Below, piece after piece: positions 1 to 8,240 of a stretch of 64,000 nt of DNA; the first letter of the stretch is position 1, and every line of letters begins with the position of its first letter. The stretch covers positions 62,001-126,000 of the forward strand of contig JBQDFP010000003.1 of the NCBI GenBank assembly GCA_052085365.1, written 5' to 3'. The position numbers and the translations under genes were made by a program. This DNA comes from Canibacter sp052085365 (GTDB lineage Bacteria > Actinomycetota > Actinomycetes > Actinomycetales > Microbacteriaceae). Below the pieces are notes generated by a model. It worked only from the letters and a program-made list of their open reading frames with translations. It ran no database searches and was not told the DNA's origin.

Positions 1-25
1 AGAACCGGACTTTTCCGCTCGGCAT
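1..25 (-). CDS. cold-shock protein, N-terminal fragment (runs off window)
   Basis: Reading leftward from base 25, ATG opens a frame giving MPSGKVRF before the window ends. This matches the start of small CspA/CspB nucleic-acid chaperones (M-P-x-G-K-V-[KR]-[WF]). A strong ribosome site, GGAGGA, lies about five bases upstream. The family is one cold-shock domain that binds single-stranded nucleic acid. The gene is divergent from the helicase-associated operon; a cold-shock gene near the XPB helicase is a known actinobacterial arrangement (for example in Mycobacterium). Only eight residues are visible, so the call rests on the motif and context. Confidence 0.6.
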
Positions 26-191
26 ATGCTTCCTCCAGGTTAGGAATTCGGGTGGCGTCAGACCTCACCAGTTTTTCAGATCGCGCCAGACAGACTCAAT
101 TGCTTCTTAGTCTATCGATCCACCGCTTGGAAACAGCTCGGTCACGCCGTTCATGGTCTGCGAAGCTGATCCATCCTCACTCAGAGTCGAC

Positions 192-197
192 TAGACT
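192..197 (+). promoter_or_regulatory. -10 box of a probably leaderless promoter
   Basis: TAGACT lies ten bases before the ATG at 208, and no Shine-Dalgarno sequence is seen between them. The spacing suggests a very short or absent leader. It supports the 208 start over the longer frame that begins with GTG at 52. Confidence 0.45.
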
Positions 198-207
198 GGG
201 GCCTACC

Positions 208-558
208 ATGTCTGCATCAGCTCGACGTCATCGTTCGTCCACTCCTTCACGCGCGTACAAAGCCGGTCAGAAACGAGCCGAAGCCCGCGATACTGAGGCT
301 GAGGATGCCCCGCTCATCGAGCGCATTCTTGCGTTTTCGTCGCTGGGGTTAATTGCTTTAGCGGTTGTGTCTTATCTTGCAACACTGTTCACTGCGATGT
401 TCACGAGCCGCGAAGTGCTGACCGAAGACGTGTGGCCGGTTGTGGTGTGGATCTCATACGTGGGATTGCCTCTGGGGTTCATTTTGTTGATCGTCTTGAT
501 CATCATCAATATGCGCCGTAGAAGTAAAGCTCAGCAGACTGGACGAAAGCGTTCATGA
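208..558 (+). CDS. small membrane protein of unknown function
   Basis: A 116-residue protein. The first 40 residues are polar and basic (MSASARRHRSS...), followed by two hydrophobic segments at about 48-70 and 80-103 and a basic tail (NMRRRSKAQQTGRKRS). This predicts two membrane helices with both termini probably cytoplasmic. An in-frame GTG at 52 would add 52 residues of low-complexity sequence, but the -10 box and ATG at 208 argue for the short form. The last four bases overlap the start of the helicase-C gene (ATGA), so the two are probably translated together. I do not recognise a named family and assign no function. Confidence 0.7.
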   Translation: MSASARRHRSSTPSRAYKAGQKRAEARDTEAEDAPLIERILAFSSLGLIALAVVSYLATLFTAMFTSREVLTEDVWPVVVWISYVGLPLGFILLIVLIIINMRRRSKAQQTGRKRS

Positions 559-2333
559 GTTCGACACTGCTCCTAGCGAATGCGCTTGATTCGCTCGAGC
601 GCCCCGGGTTGGAACAACTGCTGGCGGACCGGCCGTTGCGTAAAGCCGCGCACGACGCACTTGAGCTCGCTGAAATGCTGTTGCAGTCTGATTCTGTTGA
701 ACAGGCCGTGTCGCGTCTCGAAACGGGGCAAGCACTTGCGCTCTTACGTCTCAGCCAGGGTGCGCCACCCCCTGAGGAGTTCGTTGAAGGTCTTGCGCAT
801 TTGGGTTTGATCGGTCGTGAAAACAACGAGGTCGTGTCGCTTCGTGAAGTAGAGACGGTGCTGAAACGCACACTCAAGAACCGAAACCTCACCGAAACTG
901 ATCTTGAAGCGAAACTGGCCGCAATACACATTTCGAGCTCGACAGACGGTGAAACGTCTCGCAGCGCGGAAGCCCACTGGTATGCACCAGCACTCACCCT
1001 GACACAGCACACCGCAGCAATTTTGCGGTGGCTGCGAGACACACCGGGGAAGGTTGGCAGGCGTGGTGATATTGCTGCAAGCACGGTGAAAGCTCTCGAA
1101 GCTTCGCTTGCGGTAGAGCGCGAAGACGCCTTTCGGGACCTTGAACTTTTGCGTGCAGGGAAACTGATCGCTTCAACTGAACTGCAAACGTTGCGCACCA
1201 CTGACGACGGTTTGGAGTGGTTGACACTCCCCCACGAAGATCGTTGGGCGACTCTTGCCGAAACACTCATCGAGTTCACTCCGGCCCCACTCCTCACACT
1301 GTTCGAACGCTTCGCCGGCAACGTCCATGCAGCCGTAGACTACGCGGGCGAACATTTTCCGCTCCTGGCACACAGTGAACACGAAGCAATTGCTCGCGCC
1401 TCAGCCGACTATGCACGGTTCGGTTTGACCGAGGCTGGTATTCTCACGGGCGCGGCCCATGCGCTGATCACCGGCGATACTCAGCGGGCAACACAGCTTG
1501 CAGGCACAGCTTTTCCCGCAAATGTTGATGGGGTCTATGTGCAGCCAGACCTCAGCATTGTCGTTCCTGGACCGTTAGCTCCGAACGACGAAGCAGATTT
1601 ATGGACGATCGCATCGGTTGAACAGTATGGTCTCGCCTCGACTCTGAGATTGTCCGAAGCGAGTCTGGTGCACGCGACGGAGCAGGGACTCGAACCCGAA
1701 CAGATCCGCTCAGTGATTGAACGACTGTCCTTGACTGGGATTCCGCAACCACTGAACTATTTACTCACCAACCTGGGTGAACAGCGCAGCACCGTCAGCG
1801 TCGCTCCGTACGCTGGTCCAGGCGCCCGCACCACGATCACGAGCACCAATCCGAGCATGTTGAAACAGCTCGAGATCGATCGCCGACTCCAGCATTTACG
1901 TCTCAAGAGCGCCGAAGGGTACGAAGGGCAACTCTTTTCGCAGCTCTCCCCCGAACACGTGCTCTCGACACTGCGTGATGCACGCTACTCAACGAACCCG
2001 CTCACGAACGGTCATTCGCAAGATCCACGATCCACCTGTTTCGAACCTTCGCCCTTGCAGAAACGACGCACAGTAGAAGAAGAGACCGCGTCTGAAACTG
2101 TTGAGCAGTTACTCGATTCGGGTGCGAGTGAAGATCTACCGCGCATGCTTGAACTCGCGATTCGTGAACATACCAAACTACGAATCACTGCGGAGGCGGC
2201 CGGGCGCACTTACAAGTTCACACTGCTGCCGCTCGCGCTGGCCGGTGGGCGTCTACGCGCGAGCGATCAGTCCGCGCAGGTCGAACGCACGCTCCCACTG
2301 TCATCAATCGTGACAGTTGAACCCGTCCGTTAA
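555..2333 (+). CDS. helicase-associated protein (helicase C_3 type), XPB partner
   Basis: This 592-residue cytoplasmic protein resembles the actinobacterial helicase-C-domain protein encoded next to XPB (the Rv0862c type). The N-terminal half is helical and leucine-rich (MSSTLLLANALDSLERPGL). The conserved C-terminal domain includes a segment like VYVQPDLSIVVPGPLAPND, which in this family precedes a partial helicase-C fold. No Walker motifs are present, so it is probably not an ATPase itself. The ATG overlaps the preceding stop by four bases. The TAA overlaps the convergent stop of the small gene at 2330. A repair role together with the XPB helicase at 4100 is inferred from context only. Confidence 0.8.
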   Translation: MSSTLLLANALDSLERPGLEQLLADRPLRKAAHDALELAEMLLQSDSVEQAVSRLETGQALALLRLSQGAPPPEEFVEGLAHLGLIGRENNEVVSLREVETVLKRTLKNRNLTETDLEAKLAAIHISSSTDGETSRSAEAHWYAPALTLTQHTAAILRWLRDTPGKVGRRGDIAASTVKALEASLAVEREDAFRDLELLRAGKLIASTELQTLRTTDDGLEWLTLPHEDRWATLAETLIEFTPAPLLTLFERFAGNVHAAVDYAGEHFPLLAHSEHEAIARASADYARFGLTEAGILTGAAHALITGDTQRATQLAGTAFPANVDGVYVQPDLSIVVPGPLAPNDEADLWTIASVEQYGLASTLRLSEASLVHATEQGLEPEQIRSVIERLSLTGIPQPLNYLLTNLGEQRSTVSVAPYAGPGARTTITSTNPSMLKQLEIDRRLQHLRLKSAEGYEGQLFSQLSPEHVLSTLRDARYSTNPLTNGHSQDPRSTCFEPSPLQKRRTVEEETASETVEQLLDSGASEDLPRMLELAIREHTKLRITAEAAGRTYKFTLLPLALAGGRLRASDQSAQVERTLPLSSIVTVEPVR

Positions 2334-2533
2334 GACTGCCGCGGTGGCATCGAGCAGCTGCCATCGGAACAACTGCCTGCCGTACCGTCGTCTTCTCCGA
2401 GAAGATCCAGTATTTCTGTAGACTCCGCGACTGCGGGTGCTGCCGGCTTCTCAGCTGTCTTCGCAGTCATCGTCTCAGCGTTGTCGTTGCGTGAAGGTGA
2501 TTTGTCGTGATCGGTGTGGATGTTGTCACTCAT
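2330..2533 (-). CDS. small Cys-tailed protein coupled to frnE
   Basis: A 67-residue polar, acidic protein whose start overlaps the last four bases of the upstream frnE frame (ATGA), a translational-coupling arrangement. Most of it looks disordered (many Ala, Glu, Thr), but it ends in SCSDGSCSMPPRQS. Actinobacterial FrnE/DsbA oxidoreductases often carry a similar Cys-containing tail at their own C terminus (ACGPDGC-like, from memory). The small gene could therefore be a detached tail, a redox partner or a metal-binding tag; none of these is proven. Its stop overlaps that of the convergent helicase-C gene. Confidence 0.55.
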   Translation of the reverse strand: MSDNIHTDHDKSPSRNDNAETMTAKTAEKPAAPAVAESTEILDLLGEDDGTAGSCSDGSCSMPPRQS

Positions 2534-3216
2534 GCTGCTTCCTCCGGTCCGGTGCTATCGCGCTGAAACTGCAGCACGCGTTCGAGCGCGTTTGCAAAAA
2601 TGTCAGCCGACTGTGCGCCAGGAACCGCATACTTTTCATCGAGCAGAAAATAGGGCACCGCGTTGACCCCCAACATTTGGGCACGGGTAATATCGCGTTC
2701 AACGTCCGCGCCAACACTCTCGTCGTGAAACGCGTCGATAACTTCTTGGTGGGCTAAGCCAACTTCTTCGCCAAGTGCTGCAAGCTGCTCAGGGTCAGCA
2801 ATCTCGGCTCCTTCGCTGAAGTAGGCACGGAACAGACGCTCTTGCATTTCGGCCTGCACGCCCTGCTGTTTTGCCAGGTGAAGCACCCGGTGTGCGCGAT
2901 GCGTGTTGGTGTGCCGCACCCGGTCGAAATTCATGTCCACGCCCTCAGATTAGGCGAGCTGACGCATCTGCCCGAGCATCGCCTCGACTTGTTCTCGGGC
3001 CATACCCTTGTGTTTGATAAGGAAGTCGACTTCACTGCCAGAAAAATCAACGGGGGTGTCGGGCGCGAGTTCGAAACTGTGGCTGGTGAGCTCAACATGC
3101 ACTTCGGGAAACTTTTCAGCAAACGTGTTCAAACCAGCCTCGAATCTGTGCTTGCCGAGATAACACCAGGGGCAGGCAATATCGGACCACACGTCTACCT
3201 GAATTGTTTCGCTCAT
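2530..3216 (-). pseudogene. FrnE-type DsbA-family oxidoreductase split by in-frame TAA
   Basis: One reading frame carries both halves of a FrnE-like thioredoxin-fold oxidoreductase. The first half (MSETIQVDVWSDIACPWCYL, with CPWC at residues 15-18) ends in MRQLA at a TAA at 2952-2950. The same frame continues as SEGVDMNFDRVRHTNT and holds the rest of the fold, including the cis-Pro loop NAVPYFLLDEKYAVPGAQ. The paralogue upstream reads LAATEGLDLRFD across this point, so the stop replaces one internal residue and nothing else is lost. A GTG (2940-2938) could restart translation, but its ribosome site is weak. A nonsense mutation, a sequencing error or two separate polypeptides are all possible. 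TAA excludes selenocysteine. Confidence 0.75.
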
Positions 3217-3265
3217 GTCGGTTCTAACCGCCTTTTCTCACACAATATTCCACTGTCACCGCGTT

Positions 3266-3991
3266 TTAGGACTCTTGTTCGCGACGGACCACTTCGCTTA
3301 ATGCTTTGGCCATCACTTCAGGTTCGCGGGCTCCCGCAATAGGGTACTTCGCGTTGACATAAAAGAACGGCACCCCGTTCGCGCCAAGCATTTGCGCACG
3401 TACGTGCTCGGCCCGAATCGCATCATCGTTTTCTGCACTCAGAACTGCTTCCCGCGCATCGTTGCGATCAAGACCCACCTGTTCACCTATGGCTGCAAGC
3501 ACATCGGTGTCTGACAGGTCCAAGCATTTCGTGAAATACGATTCAAACAGCAGCTCGACCATCGACTCAGATTCACCTGAGCGCTTCGCGAAGTGGAAGA
3601 GGCGGTGCGCTGGCCACGTATTCACCTGCTGCAGTTCATCAAAACGCAGGTCGAGACCTTCGGTTGCCGCAAGTTCACGCATTTGAGGCACCCAGGCACG
3701 CGCACTTTCCAGCGGGTGCCCTTCATAGCGGTGCATATAGTCGGCTTCATCACCGTCAAAACGATCAGGAATGTTCGGCGCCAACTGGTAGCTGTGGTGG
3801 GTGACGTTCACCGGAACGTCGGGGTGGGTTTCATGGAACTGTTCAATTCCGCGTTTGAGTCGGCCGTCGCCGACATAACACCACGGACAGCGCACATCGA
3901 ACCAAGCATCGATGCGAATTTCAGGGCGTGTGGATGCGGCGTCTGAGCTACTGACGTCTGATGCTGCGTTGCTCGACTGTGTGGCATTCAT
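3266..3991 (-). CDS. DsbA-family (FrnE-like) thiol oxidoreductase
   Basis: A 241-residue protein with the thioredoxin-fold active site CPWC at residues 35-38, an inserted helical domain, and the conserved NGVPFFYVNAKYPIAGAREP segment holding the cis-proline. It lacks a signal peptide; the first 22 residues are a Ser/Ala-rich polar extension. It is therefore probably a cytoplasmic FrnE-type disulfide isomerase/oxidoreductase, not a secreted DsbA. It lies directly upstream of the split paralogue on the same strand and resembles it across the full length, so the two are tandem duplicates that have diverged. The intact copy may carry the function lost in the neighbour. Confidence 0.85.
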   Translation of the reverse strand: MNATQSSNAASDVSSSDAASTRPEIRIDAWFDVRCPWCYVGDGRLKRGIEQFHETHPDVPVNVTHHSYQLAPNIPDRFDGDEADYMHRYEGHPLESARAWVPQMRELAATEGLDLRFDELQQVNTWPAHRLFHFAKRSGESESMVELLFESYFTKCLDLSDTDVLAAIGEQVGLDRNDAREAVLSAENDDAIRAEHVRAQMLGANGVPFFYVNAKYPIAGAREPEVMAKALSEVVRREQES

Positions 3992-4085
3992 ATGTAATAC
4001 AGCGTTTACACCCCGTCAAATATTCCTTCAAGCCGTGTCTTTCGCTGAGAATCCGGGCTTTCGTGTGTGAGCAACGCAATGCGAG

Positions 4086-4091
4086 TAAGCT
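4086..4091 (+). promoter_or_regulatory. -10 box for the XPB helicase gene
   Basis: TAAGCT ends eight bases before the ATG at 4100 and only two before the upstream GTG at 4094. The spacing fits a leaderless transcript starting at the ATG and helps to choose that start. Confidence 0.45.
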
Positions 4092-4099
4092 AGGTGGAT

Positions 4100-5776
4100 A
4101 TGATTCCTGGCCCTCTGATTGTCCAAAGTGACCATACGGTGCTGCTCGAAGTGGCACACCCCGATGCTGTCGCGGCGCGACATGCGCTCGCAGTGTTTGC
4201 CGAACTGGAACGCGCACCCGAGCACATCCACAGTTACCGCATCACGCGTTTGGGTTTGTGGAACGCACGCGCGGCCGGCCACACGACCGAAGAAACCCTG
4301 GACACACTACGCAAGTATGCGAAGTTCCCGATTCCACCCTCGGTGGAGCTTGAGATCACCGAAAATATGCGCCGTTACGGGCGTCTCACGATTGAACGTG
4401 ACGGTGACGACCTCTTGTTGCGTTCAGATGAGCCCGCAATTTTGCGGGAGGTTGCGACGTCTAAGAAGGTAGCCCCGTTGCTCGGTGTGCAGCGGAATGA
4501 ATCAACGTTTGAGGTGCAGCCGTGGGCTCGTGGTGAGCTCAAGCAACAGTTGGTGGCGCGTGGTTGGCCTGCCGAAGACCGTGCCGGCTTCACCCCGGGT
4601 GAACCGTATGACATTGAGTTGAATACGGACGACTGGCAGCTGCGTGAATACCAGGTGGACGCTGTTGACGCGTTTGATCACGGTGGCTCTGGCGTGGTGG
4701 TGTTACCGTGCGGTGCCGGAAAGACCCTCGTGGGTGCCGCCGCGATGGCACGGGTTGGCGCGAAGTCACTCATTTTGGTGACGAACGCCGTCTCGGCACG
4801 GCAGTGGCGTGACGAACTGCTACGCCGTACTACGCTCACCCCGGAAGATATTGGCGAATATTCGGGTCAGGTGAAAGAGGTCAAACCGGTCACGATCGCC
4901 ACCTACCAGATTTTGACGAGTCGACGCCGCGGTGAATATTCACACCTGTCACTGTTTGATGCCGAAGACTGGGGTCTCATTATTTATGACGAGGTGCATT
5001 TACTGCCTGCCCCGGTGTTTAAACTGACTGCTGAACTCCAGGCCCGGCGCCGTATCGGTTTGACGGCAACGCTCGTTCGTGAGGACGGCCGCGAGGGCGA
5101 CGTGTTCAGCTTGATCGGACCGAAACGTTTCGATGCACCGTGGAAGGATATTGAAGCGCAGGGCTTCATTGCGCCCGCGTTTTGTGTTGAAGTGCGGGTG
5201 GATCTGCCTGAGTCGGCGCGGTTTGATTATGCCGCCGCTGAAGATGGCGACCGGTACCGCATCGCATCGTCATCTGATGTGAAGCAGCCTGTTGCGCGCC
5301 AGATCCTTGCACACCACGAAGGTGAACAGACTCTTGTAATCGGTCAATATATTGATCAGCTTGAGGAGATGGCGGAACATTTGCAGGCTCCGCTGATTAC
5401 CGGGCAGACCTCTGTTGATGAGCGTGAACATCTCTTTGGCGAGTTCCGTGACGGCAAGATTCCGACGCTGGTGGTCTCAAAGGTGGCGAACTTTTCGGTT
5501 GATCTGCCTGACGCATCCGTCGCGATCCAGATTTCTGGTTCCTTCGGTTCACGGCAAGAGGAAGCCCAGCGTCTCGGCCGTCTCATGCGTCCGAAAGCGA
5601 ACGGACAAAGCGCGTCGTTCTATACGATTGTGGCGCGCGACACGCTCGATCAAGACTTTAGCCAGAACCGCCAACGGTTCCTCACCGAGCAGGGCTACGC
5701 CTATTCGATTATTGATGCGGCGGACCTCGACGAACTCTGGGAAGAATCAGCAGCAAACGCCGTAACGGTGAGCTAG
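4100..5776 (+). CDS. DNA repair helicase XPB (bacterial type)
   Basis: A 558-residue superfamily 2 DNA helicase, ATP-dependent 3'-5', of the bacterial XPB group. The N terminus GPLIVQSDHTVLLEV matches the family. The core has LREYQVDAVDAF, Walker A CGAGKT (204-209), Walker B DEVH (297-300), LTATLVREDGREGDVFSLIG and motif VI QRLGRLMR (from 490). Length is typical. GTG at 4094 would add two residues, but the family start and the -10 spacing favour ATG 4100. The helicase-C partner gene at 555 is on the same strand but separated by three minus-strand genes. A role in nucleotide-excision-type repair is known for the family and inferred here. Confidence 0.95.
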   Translation: MIPGPLIVQSDHTVLLEVAHPDAVAARHALAVFAELERAPEHIHSYRITRLGLWNARAAGHTTEETLDTLRKYAKFPIPPSVELEITENMRRYGRLTIERDGDDLLLRSDEPAILREVATSKKVAPLLGVQRNESTFEVQPWARGELKQQLVARGWPAEDRAGFTPGEPYDIELNTDDWQLREYQVDAVDAFDHGGSGVVVLPCGAGKTLVGAAAMARVGAKSLILVTNAVSARQWRDELLRRTTLTPEDIGEYSGQVKEVKPVTIATYQILTSRRRGEYSHLSLFDAEDWGLIIYDEVHLLPAPVFKLTAELQARRRIGLTATLVREDGREGDVFSLIGPKRFDAPWKDIEAQGFIAPAFCVEVRVDLPESARFDYAAAEDGDRYRIASSSDVKQPVARQILAHHEGEQTLVIGQYIDQLEEMAEHLQAPLITGQTSVDEREHLFGEFRDGKIPTLVVSKVANFSVDLPDASVAIQISGSFGSRQEEAQRLGRLMRPKANGQSASFYTIVARDTLDQDFSQNRQRFLTEQGYAYSIIDAADLDELWEESAANAVTVS

Positions 5777-5784
5777 GTAAGAAC

Positions 5785-5822
5785 GCAAAATCCCACGTGA
5801 CTGAGTGCACGTGGGATTTTGC
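5785..5822. terminator. bidirectional terminator after XPB helicase
   Basis: A perfect 15-base inverted repeat (GCAAAATCCCACGTG and its complement) with an eight-base loop. A-rich and T-rich ends give a U-tract on either strand. It sits between the convergent helicase and LAKTG surface-protein genes and can serve both. Confidence 0.9.
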
Positions 5823-5843
5823 TTGAGAGAGTAATGCTGCGGA

Positions 5844-7292
5844 CTACTTGCCGAATCGACGTCGCAGTGCGACAGCGCTCACAGCAAGGCCGGCAAGAAT
5901 CATACCGAGTGCGGCAAACGGCAGAACAGTCTGCTCCGAGCCCGTTTTCGCGAGCTGTTCACTCGATACTGGCACACCTGACTTCTCTGGAGTCTCTGGT
6001 TCGGCAGGAGCATCCGGGTCCACCGGTGTGGGCTCGCCCGGTGTTGGCTCTTCGGGCACTTCCGGGCCTACTGGTTCGCAGTCGGTCTGTTCGCCAATGA
6101 GACGGTGGTGCACGAACAGTGGCTGTCCGCTGCCGTCAATGACGCCGGTTGCATTGAACGAGAGGGACGAGTTTGCAGGCATGTGGTCAACGTGCACCAC
6201 GATCTGGGTCCCGTCTTCACTCGGGGTAATGGTGACACCTTCAACTTCCTCGGTGTAGCCATTGCCTTGTAGAGCCCCGCCTCCCGGGGTGCTTGCGGTG
6301 GCTGACACCTTCGTGAAGGTGTGGCCTTGAACAGCGTCAATCGTGTAAGTCGCGTCTGTGAGCTCAACCGAGGTTGCGGCATAGTGGCGGAAGGTTCGAG
6401 TTGCGCCTTCTTTCCACCCGTCAGCACCGACTCCCCAACCGTCAGAGTTCACTTCACCCACGAGGTCTGATTCTTCGCCGTCGTGGATTTTCGTGCGGTC
6501 GGTAATATCTTTGTCGTCAAGGTCCCAGCGTGTCACACCGATGAATTCAACTTGGCACTCACCGAGGTCCGGGGTTGCTGTCGGAGGCTCAGGAACATTG
6601 ATGCCACATTGAGCATCTTCTTCGGCGCTACCCATGTAGGTGCCGGTGAGTTCAGCGCTTGCGGTAAACGCGTCCTCTCGCCAAGTGTCAGACACCTCAT
6701 CCATGCCTTGGACGTTGAATTGGTAGACAGTGCCTTCGTCTGCCGTTAGATCACCGAGATCTACAGTCCAGGTGCCGTCTTCGTTGTCAATTGCTTGAGC
6801 TTTCTCCGAGGTCCACGCGTAGTTGCTGTACGGCGCGTTCCATGCAGTCATTTTCGCATTACTACTGACCGCGTCAAATGTGACGTCCTGATCAGCGACC
6901 TCTTCTGGAAGAGTGAAGGTGACGGTCGCGTTTAGAATTGTTCGGTCTGTTGCTGTGGGGATACGCCAGACCTGCTGCTTCGACTGTGGAATATTGAAGT
7001 GGTTCATTTCAAAAATGCCGGCACCCTCGAGAGACGGCGCAACTTCAGAGACGTAACCCGAGTTAGCGTACGAGAACTTCTCACCCTCGTTGTGAAGGTC
7101 TTCAGGGATCTTGTTGGCGTCCTCAGAAAGGATAGCTTCGGTGTTCCAGACAACGTTACATTCGCTGGAATTATCGCCAGACTCGGTTCCCGGGTTCGTT
7201 GCAAATGCCGGAACCGCACCAAAACCAACGAGCGCAATTGTAAGTGCAGCGACACCAGCGACACTCGATCGCTTTCGTATTTGTGTACTCAT
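5844..7292 (-). CDS. sortase-anchored surface protein with LAKTG signal
   Basis: This 482-residue protein has a signal peptide (basic MSTQIRKRSS, hydrophobic core, AFA cleavage site near residue 31). It then has two domains that each begin with a Cys (ECNVVW near 42, ECQVEF near 245) and end with another (QCGIN, TDCEP), then a Pro/Glu/Thr wall-spanning linker. The sorting signal LAKTG (447-451) precedes a hydrophobic helix and the charged tail RRRFGK. LAxTG is typical of class E sortase substrates in actinobacteria; no sortase lies in this window. The Cys pairs may form one disulfide per module. Function is unknown, probably adhesion or wall structure. It is divergent from a two-component system. 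Confidence 0.85.
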   Translation of the reverse strand: MSTQIRKRSSVAGVAALTIALVGFGAVPAFATNPGTESGDNSSECNVVWNTEAILSEDANKIPEDLHNEGEKFSYANSGYVSEVAPSLEGAGIFEMNHFNIPQSKQQVWRIPTATDRTILNATVTFTLPEEVADQDVTFDAVSSNAKMTAWNAPYSNYAWTSEKAQAIDNEDGTWTVDLGDLTADEGTVYQFNVQGMDEVSDTWREDAFTASAELTGTYMGSAEEDAQCGINVPEPPTATPDLGECQVEFIGVTRWDLDDKDITDRTKIHDGEESDLVGEVNSDGWGVGADGWKEGATRTFRHYAATSVELTDATYTIDAVQGHTFTKVSATASTPGGGALQGNGYTEEVEGVTITPSEDGTQIVVHVDHMPANSSLSFNATGVIDGSGQPLFVHHRLIGEQTDCEPVGPEVPEEPTPGEPTPVDPDAPAEPETPEKSGVPVSSEQLAKTGSEQTVLPFAALGMILAGLAVSAVALRRRFGK

Positions 7293-7418
7293 GACACCTT
7301 ATTCAGTAGAAGGGGGTATTTGGATATAAAGATAGGTCGCAGCTAGGCAGGGGGCATAGCGCGATAAGGGTTTGGGGGACGTTAGTTGGGGGTAGGGGGA
7401 TAAAGCTGACTGGTCCGG

Positions 7419-7438
7419 TCTCTCAAATTCTCTCAAAT
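7419..7438. repeat. perfect 10-bp tandem direct repeat upstream of response regulator
   Basis: TCTCTCAAAT occurs twice back to back, one helical turn apart, in the spacer between the LAKTG gene and the PhoP-like regulator. PhoP-family regulators bind as head-to-tail dimers to direct repeats spaced about one turn, so this is a good candidate operator. It lies about 85 bases before the regulator's -10 box and about 130 before the surface-protein start. Confidence 0.5.
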
Positions 7439-7523
7439 AAAATGATACAGACCCTTATGGTATCACGGTATGGCTAGTCTCAAAAGAGCACAAAACGTTC
7501 AGCGGATACATAGCAAACTGTCA

Positions 7524-7529
7524 GATACT
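7524..7529 (+). promoter_or_regulatory. -10 box for response regulator gene
   Basis: GATACT ends six bases before the ATG at 7536, consistent with leaderless transcription. No Shine-Dalgarno sequence is seen in the gap. Confidence 0.4.
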
Positions 7530-7535
7530 GGCTGC

Positions 7536-8237
7536 ATGACACAGAACAACAAAGGACCCCGAATCCTCATCGTTGACGACGAACCCAGCATTCGTGAGCT
7601 GCTCACCACCAGCTTGCGCTTCGCTGGCTTTGGTGTTCGTGCCGTCGGTAACGGCGCACAAACCATCTCTGCGGTTCTTGAAGAAGAACCTGATCTGATC
7701 ATCCTCGATGTGATGCTGCCTGATATGAATGGCTTTAGCGTCACGAAACGTTTGCGCAGCGCCGGCTACACCGCGCCCATTCTCTTCTTAACGGCGAAAG
7801 ACGACACCGAAGACAAAATCACAGGTCTCACCGTTGGCGGCGATGACTATGTCACGAAGCCGTTCAGCCTCGATGAGATTATTGCCCGTATTAAAGCGAT
7901 TCTTCGTCGCACAACGCCCGAAGAAGAAGAAACCTCACTCAGCATTGGTCCCATCAGAATGGATCAAGACACGCACGAAGTGCAGGTCGGTGACACCAGT
8001 GTTGAGCTGAGCCCCACAGAGTACAAGCTGTTGCGTTACCTCATGCAGAACCCGAACCGGGTGCTGTCGAAGGCGCAGATTCTCGACCACGTGTGGGAAT
8101 ACGACTTCAACGGCGATGCAGGCATTGTCGAGTCATATATTTCATACCTGCGCCGCAAGCTTGATCCGCTCACGGACGAGTCCCTCATTCAGACCAAGCG
8201 CGGATTCGGGTACATGCTCAAAACCGACGCGAAGTAG
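7536..8237 (+). CDS. OmpR/PhoP-family response regulator
   Basis: A 233-residue two-component response regulator. The receiver domain has the acidic pair in ILIVDDE, the phosphoacceptor Asp58 in LIILDVML, the Thr/Ala switch FLTAKD and Lys in YVTKPFS. The C-terminal winged helix includes LSPTEYKLLRYLMQNP and VESYISYLRRKLDP, close to mycobacterial PhoP. An in-frame ATG at 7470 would add 22 residues of non-conserved sequence; the -10 box and the family start support 7536. The kinase gene follows three bases later, so they form an operon. The upstream 10-bp tandem repeat may be its own site, making autoregulation plausible. Confidence 0.92.
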   Translation: MTQNNKGPRILIVDDEPSIRELLTTSLRFAGFGVRAVGNGAQTISAVLEEEPDLIILDVMLPDMNGFSVTKRLRSAGYTAPILFLTAKDDTEDKITGLTVGGDDYVTKPFSLDEIIARIKAILRRTTPEEEETSLSIGPIRMDQDTHEVQVGDTSVELSPTEYKLLRYLMQNPNRVLSKAQILDHVWEYDFNGDAGIVESYISYLRRKLDPLTDESLIQTKRGFGYMLKTDAK

Positions 8238-8240
8238 CTC

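Noticed and set aside
2950..2952. Selenocysteine reading of the stop inside frnE
   Set aside because: The stop is TAA, not TGA, and it does not fall at a Cys position.
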